This document shows, piece after piece, positions 1 through 5,547 of a DNA stretch of 8,340 bases. The position numbers were made by a program, and so were the translations under genes. A model generated the notes under the pieces. It was not told the origin of the DNA. It did not search any database and was given only the letters and a program-made list of their open reading frames with translations. Position 1 is the first letter of the stretch; every line of letters begins with the position of its first letter. This DNA is from an uncultured Clostridia bacterium (lineage in GTDB: Bacteria; Bacillota; Clostridia; Christensenellales; Aristaeellaceae), in NCBI GenBank assembly GCA_934643535.1, contig CAKUCE010000139.1:1-8340 (forward strand). The letters run 5' to 3'.

Positions 1-70
1 GGGGTACTACCCCTTGCGCGAGCCGGGGCACCTGTTGTGCCACGGCGGTAAAACCCCGGCCAAGCTTCAT
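1..70 (-). CDS. Probable amino-acid ABC transporter permease, N-terminus only (partial)
   Basis: An open frame of 23 codons runs from an ATG at 70-68 to the window edge with no stop. It begins MKLGRGFTAVAQQVP and continues RLAQGVV. A short N-terminus with a 'Q-x-P-x-L-x-x-G' pattern is common just before the first membrane segment of polar amino-acid permeases, and substrate-binding protein followed by permease is the usual gene order in Clostridia. It starts 48 nt after the stop of the substrate-binding gene on the same strand. Against it: the GGGAG upstream is only 2 nt from the ATG, which is too close for a good ribosome binding site; the segment is full of inverted repeats (1-13, 22-28 with 54-60, 27-31 with 37-41); and no membrane segment is visible yet. 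It may equally be non-coding. Identity is inferred mainly from position. Confidence 0.38.
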   Translation of the reverse strand, partial: MKLGRGFTAVAQQVPRLAQGVVP

Positions 71-85
71 GTCTCCCTACGCCCC

Positions 86-119
86 TGCGCGCCAGCGGCG
101 CGCAGTCCGGAAGCGGACT
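86..119 (-). other. Two tandem intercistronic hairpins
   Basis: Two perfect stem-loops sit back to back just after the stop of the substrate-binding gene. The first pairs 86-93 with 97-104 (8 bp, 3-nt loop). The second pairs 104-109 with 114-119 (6 bp, GAAG loop on the plus strand). In the direction of transcription (minus) no T-run follows, so these are not a standard intrinsic terminator. Such structures between a binding-protein gene and its permease gene often protect the upstream mRNA from 3' exonucleases or cause partial termination, raising binding protein over permease. The stems are seen directly; the role is inference. Confidence 0.5.
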
Positions 120-928
120 CAGTCCGCAACGACGGTGATGTCGGAGCCAAACCATTTTTCGGAGATGGCGGCCAGAGAACCGTCGGCCTTCATTTCCTTC
201 AGAATGTCCTGCACCTTGTCCCGAAGGGCCAGATCGTCCTTGCGGAAGCCGATGCCGTAGTTGTCGTCTTCGAGCGCGAAAGCGGCCTTCAGGTTTTCGG
301 CGCCCATGGAGTTGATGCGGAAGTCGCCCACCACCAGATCCATGATGACCGCATCCACGCCGCCCTGCTGCAGATCCATCAGCGCGGTCAGGTAGTCTTC
401 AAAACCGGGCATGTCGGCGAAGGTGGCCTTCACGTCGGCGTAGTCGTCGCTGAGCAGAAGCTCTTCGGCGTAGCTGCCGTTCTGCACGGCCACGCTCTTG
501 CCAGCCAAGTCCGCCAGAGAGGTGACGTCTGAATCATCCTTGACGTAGCATACGATCTGGTTGTTCAGGTAGGGGAAGGTCATGGCCATGCTTTCTTCCC
601 GCTCGGGGGTGATGGACATGCCGTTCCAGATGCAGTCGATGTTGCCGGAGGAAAGCTCCAGCTCCTTGGCTTCCCAACTGATGGGCTGCGCGATGAATTC
701 GACGCCCAGCTTTTCAGCTACGGCCCGGGCCACGTCAATGTCGAAACCGACGATGTCATTGTTCTCGTCCCGGTAACCCATAGGGGGAAAACTGTCGTCC
801 AGACCGATAATAAAGGTTCCCTTGTCCAGAATGGCCTGCAGGGAATTGTCCTCAGCCATAGCGGCGGAAAGGGTCAGGATCATTGCCAGGGCCAGCATAG
901 CGGCAAAAACTTTCTTCAACAGCATCAT
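119..928 (-). CDS. Polar amino-acid ABC transporter substrate-binding protein
   Basis: A 269-residue extracytoplasmic solute receptor of the bacterial extracellular solute-binding protein family 3. It captures an amino acid outside the membrane and delivers it to an ABC permease/ATPase. Residues 1-25 form a signal peptide (lysines at 5-6, hydrophobic 7-22, likely cleavage after AMA at 23-25). The mature part opens with a family-typical stretch (LDKGTFIIGLDDSFPPMGY, 35-52). The SITPER motif (105-110) carries the Arg that in this family binds the ligand carboxylate; Asp197 in 'DAVIMD' is the likely amino-group contact. The second lobe begins near 'LAGKSVAVQNG' (141-151). The start at 928 has GAAAGGAG at 938-945, 9 nt upstream; the next codon is also ATG. 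It is transcribed from its own promoter, probably with a permease gene downstream. Oddity: no lipobox cysteine, though most Gram-positive binding proteins are lipoproteins. The exact ligand cannot be read from the sequence. Confidence 0.93.
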   Translation of the reverse strand: MMLLKKVFAAMLALAMILTLSAAMAEDNSLQAILDKGTFIIGLDDSFPPMGYRDENNDIVGFDIDVARAVAEKLGVEFIAQPISWEAKELELSSGNIDCIWNGMSITPEREESMAMTFPYLNNQIVCYVKDDSDVTSLADLAGKSVAVQNGSYAEELLLSDDYADVKATFADMPGFEDYLTALMDLQQGGVDAVIMDLVVGDFRINSMGAENLKAAFALEDDNYGIGFRKDDLALRDKVQDILKEMKADGSLAAISEKWFGSDITVVAD

Positions 929-978
929 CGTTCATTACTCCTTTCGTCGTTATCGCTTTAGTGCGTTAACGTGGTGAC

Positions 979-1007
979 ATAATAACACGACAAAGTGCGA
1001 CTGTCAA
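979..1007 (-). promoter_or_regulatory. Sigma-A-type promoter of the substrate-binding gene
   Basis: On the minus strand, a perfect TTGACA (1007-1002) is followed after 17 nt by TATTAT (984-979). The A/T-rich tract just upstream (1008-1035) could act as an UP element. Transcription would start near 972, giving a leader of about 44 nt. An 8-bp palindrome, CGTTAACG (964-971), lies at about +1 to +9 and could be a repressor site; that role is speculative. Confidence 0.82.
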
Positions 1008-1063
1008 CTGTTTTTTTGAAAAAAAGCAGAAAAGTTTTGAAAGACGAAATTCTGCTCCGGCTA

Positions 1064-1093
1064 TTGATACATTGGCCTGTTCCAGCGTATAAT
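1064..1093 (+). promoter_or_regulatory. Promoter of the murC operon
   Basis: TTGATA (1064-1069), an 18-nt spacer and a perfect TATAAT (1088-1093). Transcription would begin near 1100, leaving a leader of about 100 nt before murC. It lies back to back with the promoter of the substrate-binding gene. Its position inside the in-frame stretch upstream of murC argues against any start codon earlier than 1202. Confidence 0.75.
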
Positions 1094-1099
1094 AAAGGG

Positions 1100-1201
1100 T
1101 ATGCGTATGGCGTTTCCGGCCCGACCGGAGAAGCCTGCAAGCAGCGGGCCGTCTTTCCCCGGACGGAAGCGGGCCGCAACAGGCGAGGAGAGACACCACC
1201 T
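1100..1201 (+). promoter_or_regulatory. murC leader with competing inverted repeats
   Basis: The segment CGGCCCG (1117-1123) can pair perfectly (7 bp) with either of two copies of CGGGCCG, at 1145-1151 and 1170-1176, each embedded in a 9-nt direct repeat AGCGGGCCG (1143-1151 and 1168-1176). A further 5-bp stem (1149-1153 with 1162-1166) would compete with the first pairing. The second pairing ends 8 nt before the ribosome binding site (AGGAG, 1186-1190). The mutually exclusive pairings are visible; any regulatory function is inferred. No T-run follows a stem, so control, if any, would act on translation rather than termination. It is too short for a T-box and matches no riboswitch I recognise. 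Confidence 0.3.
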
Positions 1202-2611
1202 ATGAGCACACCACACATCCGGGATTATCAGGGAAAGCATATCCACATGATCGGCATCGGAGGTTCCAGCATGAGCGGTCTGGCCCAGATGCTGCTGGAA
1301 AAGGGATACCGGCTGACCGGCTCGGACAATCTGGAGACCTACGCCACTCGGCATCTGCGGGATGATCTGCACATTCCGGTGACCATCGGCCACAAGGCGG
1401 AGAATGTCCATGGCGCCGATCTGGTGGTCTACACCGTGGCCATCCTGCCCGATAACCCGGAGCGGGTGGAAACGCGCCGGCTGGGCATTCCGGCTATCGA
1501 ACGGGCCACGCTGCTGGGCCAGCTGATGGAGGGCTACGAGACCGCCATCGGCGTGTGCGGCACCCACGGAAAGACCTCCACTACGTCCATGCTCAGTCAG
1601 GTGCTGATGGAGTGCGGCAAGGATCCCACCATTCATATCGGCGGCAATCTGGACTTTATCGGCGGAAGCACCCGCATCGGCAAAAGCCATACTTTTTTGG
1701 CCGAGGCCTGCGAGTTCAACGCCAGCTTCCTCCACCTGCGGCCTACGGTGGCGGTGATCACAAATATTGAGGAAGATCATCTGGATTTCTATAAGGACAT
1801 CGACGATATTCAGCAGACCTTCGGCAAGTTTCTGGCCCTGCTGCCGGAAAAAGACGGTCTGGCCGTTGGCAACGGCGACGACCCCCGGGTGGTTGAGGAG
1901 CTGGAAAAGCTGCATTGCCGTCACTATACCTTCGGCTTTGGCGAGGCTTGCGACTATCGGCCCGCCAACCTGCGCTACAGCGAGCTGGGCTGCGGAGAGT
2001 ATGACCTCTCCTTTCGGGGCGAGGAGCTGGGCCATGTGAAATTGAAGGTGGCCGGTTTCTTTCAGGTGGCCAATTCGCTGGCGGCGCTGGGCTGCGCTCA
2101 TCAACTGGGGGCGGATATGGCGATCGCCTGCCGGGCGCTGGACGAGTTTGCAGGCGCGCACCGCCGCTTTGAGCTGACCGGCGTGGTGGAGGAAGTCAGA
2201 CTGTATCACGACTACGGCCACAATCCCACCGAAATGCGCAACGCCCTGAGCGTGGCGGCCATGCAGCCGCACAACCGCCTCTGGGCGGTGATGCAGCCCC
2301 ATACCTACAGCCGGGTGAAGCGGCTGTTCAAGGACTATCTCACCTGCACCAAAGCGGCGGATATTACCCTGGTGACGGACATCTATGCCGCCCGGGAGAA
2401 AGACCCCGGCGACATCAAGGCGGAGATGGTGGTGGAAGGCATGCGGGAGAACGGCGTCAACGCCATTCATACCCCCTCCTTCGACGATACGGAAAAATAC
2501 CTGCGGGAGCACTGGCAGCCTGGCGATCTGGTGCTGACCATGGGCTGCGGCAACATCAACCAGCTCAACGATCAGATTGCCGAGCACGAAAAGTCCAAAG
2601 AAACAAAATAA
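1202..2611 (+). CDS. murC: UDP-N-acetylmuramate--L-alanine ligase
   Basis: A 469-residue cytoplasmic ligase that uses ATP to join L-alanine to UDP-N-acetylmuramic acid, the first peptide step of peptidoglycan precursor synthesis. The length is normal. The N-terminal UDP-binding domain shows GIGGSSMSG (18-26). The central ATPase domain has the P-loop GTHGKTS (120-126), an EACE motif (168-171) and 'TNIEEDHLDFY' (187-197). The C-terminal domain has RRFE (321-324), HDYGHNPTE (336-344), 'QPHTYSR' (365-371) and 'DIYAARE' (393-399). The motif at 336-344 differs from the common DDYAHHPTE/DDYGHHPTE. GTHGKT plus 'QPHTYSR' favour MurC over Mpl, MurD or MurE. ATG 1202 is chosen because GAGGAGAG lies 9 nt upstream and the promoter and leader fall before it; an in-frame ATG at 995 precedes the promoter. 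It is the first gene of a three-gene operon, with 12 nt to the next gene. Confidence 0.95.
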   Translation: MSTPHIRDYQGKHIHMIGIGGSSMSGLAQMLLEKGYRLTGSDNLETYATRHLRDDLHIPVTIGHKAENVHGADLVVYTVAILPDNPERVETRRLGIPAIERATLLGQLMEGYETAIGVCGTHGKTSTTSMLSQVLMECGKDPTIHIGGNLDFIGGSTRIGKSHTFLAEACEFNASFLHLRPTVAVITNIEEDHLDFYKDIDDIQQTFGKFLALLPEKDGLAVGNGDDPRVVEELEKLHCRHYTFGFGEACDYRPANLRYSELGCGEYDLSFRGEELGHVKLKVAGFFQVANSLAALGCAHQLGADMAIACRALDEFAGAHRRFELTGVVEEVRLYHDYGHNPTEMRNALSVAAMQPHNRLWAVMQPHTYSRVKRLFKDYLTCTKAADITLVTDIYAAREKDPGDIKAEMVVEGMRENGVNAIHTPSFDDTEKYLREHWQPGDLVLTMGCGNINQLNDQIAEHEKSKETK

Positions 2612-2623
2612 AGGGGAAAAGAA

Positions 2624-4225
2624 ATGCTTCAGTTAAACGACATCAGCCTTCAGTTTGCGGGAGACCTTCTGTACAAGCACGTGGATCTGCTCTTCCAGCC
2701 GGATCACTGCTACGGCATCATCGGGGCCAACGGCGCGGGCAAATCCACCCTGCTGCGGATCATCTCCGGCGAACTGCCGCCTACCACCGGCACGGTGACG
2801 ATCCAGAAGGAAGACCGCATGTCCGTGCTGGAACAGAACCACTTCAAGTACGACGAATATTCCGTGATGGATACGGTCATCATGGGCAACCGGCGGCTGT
2901 ACGACATCATGAAGGAAAAAGACGCCCTTTATATGAAGCCGGACTTCAGCGACGAGGACGGCGAGCGGGCTGCGGTGCTGGAAGGCGAATTTGCCGAAAT
3001 GAACGGCTGGGATGCGGAGACGGAAGCGGCGCAGCTTCTCAACGGCATCGGCATTCCCACGGAGCTGCATCAGGCACAGATGAGCGCGCTGGACGGCCGC
3101 CAGAAGGTGAAGGTCCTGCTGGCGCAGGCGCTGTTCGGTCATCCGTCCATCATCCTGCTGGACGAGCCGACCAACGGTCTGGACGTGGAAAGCACCGAGT
3201 GGCTGGAAGATTTTCTGGTGGACTGCAGCGCCATCGTCATCGTGGTCAGCCACGACCGCCACTTCCTGAATGCGGTCTGCACCAATATTGTGGACGTGGA
3301 TCATGAGACCTGCAAAATGTACGCAGGCAACTATGACTTCTGGTATGACTCCAGCCAGCTGTTTCAGCAACTGATGCGTCAGCAGAACAAGAAGCGGGAA
3401 GAAAAGATCCGCGACCTGCAGGAGTTCATCCGCCGTTTTGCCGCCAACAAGTCCAAGAGCCGTCAGGCCACCAGCCGCAAGAAGGTACTGGACTCCATGC
3501 AGATCGAGCAGATGCCAGCCTCCAGCCGGAAGTATCCCTTCGTGGGCTTCGAGCCGGAGCGGGAAGCCGGCAAGGACATCCTGACCGTGGAAAACCTGTC
3601 CAAGACCGTAGACGGCGTGAAGGTGCTGGATAACGTGACCTTTACCGTGCGCAAGGGCGACAAGATCGCCTTTGTGGGCGACAATGAAGCGGGCGCGACG
3701 GCGCTGTTCCGCATTCTGGTGGGAGAGATCGAGCCGGACGAGGGCAGCTTCAAGTGGGGCGTGACCATCAGCCAGAGCTATTTCCCCAAGGATAATACCG
3801 CCTATTTCGAAAACTTCGACGGCAGCCTGATCGACTGGCTGCGGCAGTATTCCTCCGACCAGACCGAGACGTATCTGCGCGGTTTTCTGGGCCGGATGCT
3901 GTTCAGCGGCGACGAAGTATACAAGCCCGCCAAGGTGCTGTCCGGCGGCGAGAAGGTGCGCTGCATGCTCAGCCGCCTGATGATGAGCAAGGCCAACGCG
4001 CTCATTCTGGATCAGCCCACCGACCATCTGGATCTGGAAAGCATCACCGCCCTGTCCAACGGCCTGCAGGCTTATCCGGGCAATCTGTTCTTCGCCAGCC
4101 ACGACCATCAGTTCATTGATGAGATCGCCAACCGGATCATCGAGTTCCCGCTGGGCAAGGAAGGCTGTCTGGACTACGCGGGCGGCTTCGAGGAATATCT
4201 GGAATGGAAGAGGAGCCGGGTATGA
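2624..4225 (+). CDS. ykpA: ABC-F family ATPase, YkpA/YbiT type, with one degenerate ATP site
   Basis: A 533-residue soluble protein of two fused ATP-binding domains without membrane segments. The characterised ABC-F members act on the ribosome (translation factors or antibiotic protection); the YbiT/YkpA subgroup is poorly understood. Domain 1: Walker A GANGAGKS (34-41), signature LDGRQ (156-160, normally LSGGQ), Walker B LLDEPTNGLD (178-187), switch His210. The inter-domain linker, rich in Lys, Arg and Gln, spans about 240-315. Domain 2: 'GDNEAGAT' (352-359) in place of Walker A, lacking the Lys; intact signature LSGGE (439-443); Walker B LDQPTDHLD (462-470) with Gln464 where the catalytic Glu should be; switch His493. 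So the site formed by Walker A1/B1 with signature 2 is intact, and the other is degraded in all three motifs. Stretches such as 'YMKPDFSDEDG' and 'VDWLRQYS'-like residues 402-410 match B. subtilis YkpA from memory. AAGGGGAA precedes the ATG. Co-transcribed with murC. Confidence 0.93.
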   Translation: MLQLNDISLQFAGDLLYKHVDLLFQPDHCYGIIGANGAGKSTLLRIISGELPPTTGTVTIQKEDRMSVLEQNHFKYDEYSVMDTVIMGNRRLYDIMKEKDALYMKPDFSDEDGERAAVLEGEFAEMNGWDAETEAAQLLNGIGIPTELHQAQMSALDGRQKVKVLLAQALFGHPSIILLDEPTNGLDVESTEWLEDFLVDCSAIVIVVSHDRHFLNAVCTNIVDVDHETCKMYAGNYDFWYDSSQLFQQLMRQQNKKREEKIRDLQEFIRRFAANKSKSRQATSRKKVLDSMQIEQMPASSRKYPFVGFEPEREAGKDILTVENLSKTVDGVKVLDNVTFTVRKGDKIAFVGDNEAGATALFRILVGEIEPDEGSFKWGVTISQSYFPKDNTAYFENFDGSLIDWLRQYSSDQTETYLRGFLGRMLFSGDEVYKPAKVLSGGEKVRCMLSRLMMSKANALILDQPTDHLDLESITALSNGLQAYPGNLFFASHDHQFIDEIANRIIEFPLGKEGCLDYAGGFEEYLEWKRSRV

Positions 4226-4443
4226 TCAAGCTCAAACCGGGTATTTACCGGCATTTCAAGGGAAACGAGTATCGTCTTCTTTATACGGCCAGACACTCCG
4301 AAACGCTGGAGGATATGGTGGTCTATCAGGCGTTATACGGCGAGCGCGGCATTTGGGTTCGCCCCGCCGCCATGTGGTCGGAGGAAGTGGAGAGGGACGG
4401 CTATCGCGGCCCCCGCTTCCAGTGGATTCGGGAGGAAGAATGA
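4222..4443 (+). CDS. DUF1653 family protein
   Basis: A 73-residue small soluble protein of unknown function. The sequence follows the DUF1653 pattern throughout: 'GIYRHFKGNEYRLL' (7-20), 'ARHSETLEDMVVYQALYG' (23-40) and 'IWVRPAAMW' (43-51), ending in an acidic tail. The family is usually a single compact domain of about this size, so it is complete. The start at 4222 overlaps the stop of the ABC-F gene (ATGA, 4222-4225), and GAGGAG at 4210-4215 sits 6 nt before it, which points to translational coupling. An in-frame ATG at 4204 lies inside the upstream gene with no comparable ribosome binding site and was not used. Last gene of the murC operon: the terminator begins 5 nt after its stop. No catalytic motif is recognisable and I give it no function. 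Confidence 0.9.
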   Translation: MIKLKPGIYRHFKGNEYRLLYTARHSETLEDMVVYQALYGERGIWVRPAAMWSEEVERDGYRGPRFQWIREEE

Positions 4444-4448
4444 CTCTG

Positions 4449-4483
4449 ACCGCCGCAGCAGTTTCTTTGCTGCGGCGGTTTTT
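4449..4483 (+). terminator. Intrinsic terminator of the murC operon
   Basis: A perfect 12-bp GC-rich stem (4449-4460 with 4468-4479), 7-nt loop, followed by TTTTT (4479-4483). It closes the unit begun at 1064-1093. Confidence 0.93.
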
Positions 4484-4518
4484 GAGATTCTGATGCAAAA
4501 AAGGGAGGGTTCGTTTCA

Positions 4519-5277
4519 ATGATCTTCTGCTTTTCAGGGACGGGTAACAGCCGGTACATTGCCCAGCGGATCGCGGAAGCCCTGCAGGATCAGGTCATCG
4601 ACCTGAACGCCAAAATCAAGGCGGGGGACCATACCCCCATCCGAACAGGCCGTGACGTGATCGTGGTTACGCCAACGTATGCATGGCGTATTCCGCGAAT
4701 CGTGGCTGACTGGCTTGGCAGGACGGAGCTGACCGGCGCGGAACGTATCTGGTTTGTGATGGACTGCGGCAGTGAGATCGGAAACGCGGCAAAGTACAAC
4801 CGGCAGCTTGCCGGGCAGAAAAAGCTGCGCTGCATGGGAACGGCGCAGATTGTCATGCCGGAGAACTATATCGCCATGTTTGGCGTGCCGCAGGCAGAGG
4901 AAGCCCGGAAGATCGTGGAAAAAGCAGAGCCGGATATTGCGGACGTTATCGCGCGTCTGAAACAGGGTCAGTCTTTTTCTGCACCCCGAAACCGTTTCTA
5001 TGATCGCCTCATGAGCGGCCCGGTCAATCCGGTTTTCTACCGTTTCATCGTGAAAGCCAGTGCGTTTCGTGCCGGCGATTCCTGCACCGGATGCGGGCAA
5101 TGCGCCCGAAAATGCCCGATGAACAACATTCGGCTCGAAAACGGCAAACCCATATGGGGAGAGAAATGTACCCATTGCATGGCCTGCATCTGTTATTGCC
5201 CGGCGGAAGCCATCGAATATGGAAAAAAGAGCGTTGGGAAACCGCGTTATCAGTTTGAAAAATTGCACATTGGATAG
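4519..5277 (+). CDS. EFR1-family flavodoxin/ferredoxin fusion protein
   Basis: A 252-residue cytoplasmic electron carrier combining a flavodoxin-like domain and two [4Fe-4S] clusters. The N-terminus has the FMN phosphate loop FSGTGNS (5-11); 'TPTYAWRIP' (51-59) and 'MDCGSEIGNA' (81-90) match the other two flavin-contacting loops. The C-terminal ferredoxin part has two complete CxxCxxCxxxCP sets: Cys189, 192, 195, 199 and Cys217, 220, 223, 227. The architecture matches the EFR1 family found mainly in Clostridia. The redox partners are unknown and no dehydrogenase or hydrogenase subunit lies nearby. GGAGGG (4504-4509) lies 9 nt before the ATG. It starts 35 nt after the upstream terminator, and I see no convincing promoter in that gap, so it may depend on read-through or on a weak or non-standard promoter. 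Codon choice looks somewhat more A/T-rich than in the murC operon (impression only). Confidence 0.93.
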   Translation: MIFCFSGTGNSRYIAQRIAEALQDQVIDLNAKIKAGDHTPIRTGRDVIVVTPTYAWRIPRIVADWLGRTELTGAERIWFVMDCGSEIGNAAKYNRQLAGQKKLRCMGTAQIVMPENYIAMFGVPQAEEARKIVEKAEPDIADVIARLKQGQSFSAPRNRFYDRLMSGPVNPVFYRFIVKASAFRAGDSCTGCGQCARKCPMNNIRLENGKPIWGEKCTHCMACICYCPAEAIEYGKKSVGKPRYQFEKLHIG

Positions 5278-5290
5278 TCGGGGCAGTTTT

Positions 5291-5348
5291 CGCCTGCTTT
5301 CAGGAGCAGGCTGTAAAGCGTATAGGGAGAAAAAGCTGGCGTTTTTTT
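5291..5348 (+). terminator. Candidate two-state terminator after the flavodoxin/ferredoxin gene
   Basis: The segment 5291-5300 can pair with 5332-5341 (10 positions, one T/T mismatch), followed at once by seven T residues (5342-5348), the form of an intrinsic terminator with a long 31-nt loop. Part of the same left arm (5292-5298) can instead form a perfect 7-bp local hairpin with 5305-5311 (6-nt loop) that is not followed by T residues. The two folds exclude each other. It lies 13 nt after the stop at 5277. No other terminator is seen here. Termination activity is inferred. Confidence 0.42.
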
Positions 5349-5547
5349 GTGCAAAGACGTAAGTGAATATTATTTTCATAAAGAAAATGGGGAGTGGCCG
5401 GACGTGCTGAAATGAACCGCTTCAGTCGGCTGGCGCTGATACAGCCTTTTGTGCAGCTTTCTTTGCAAACAGAAACGCCTGTCCGGCACAAAGCTCCGAG
5501 CAGACGTTTTAATTTAGAAACAGAATGCCAACACCGTGCGGAAGCGG
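5349..5547. other. Intergenic stretch without a convincing gene
   Basis: This stretch separates the convergent flavodoxin/ferredoxin and Mbeg1-like genes. The reading frames crossing it on both strands lack good ribosome binding sites and continue out of frame into the hydrolase gene, so I do not call them. It holds small inverted repeats: 5407-5411 with 5421-5425, and 5448-5454 (TTTGTGC) with 5486-5492 (GCACAAA). A weak plus-strand promoter-like pair (TTGTGC 5347-5352, TATTAT 5368-5373, 15-nt spacer) could drive a short RNA, but the spacing is poor. No intrinsic terminator for the minus-strand hydrolase gene is seen. Confidence 0.4.

Noticed and set aside
995..1201. Upstream in-frame extension of murC to an ATG at 995
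   Set aside because: It would include the murC promoter and leader, has no family similarity, and the ATG at 1202 has a good ribosome binding site.
1100..1201. T-box or known metabolite riboswitch ahead of murC
   Set aside because: The leader is too short, with no T-box consensus, specifier loop or terminator stem, and it matches no riboswitch core I know.
1061..2587. Long minus-strand frame (about 508 codons) opposite murC
   Set aside because: It mirrors murC codon bias in a GC-rich gene; its translation is low in complexity with no family motif, and murC is unambiguous on the other strand.
2633..4108. Long minus-strand frame (about 491 codons) opposite the ABC-F gene
   Set aside because: A shadow of the ABC-F gene, His/Gln/Val-rich with no domain or ribosome binding site.
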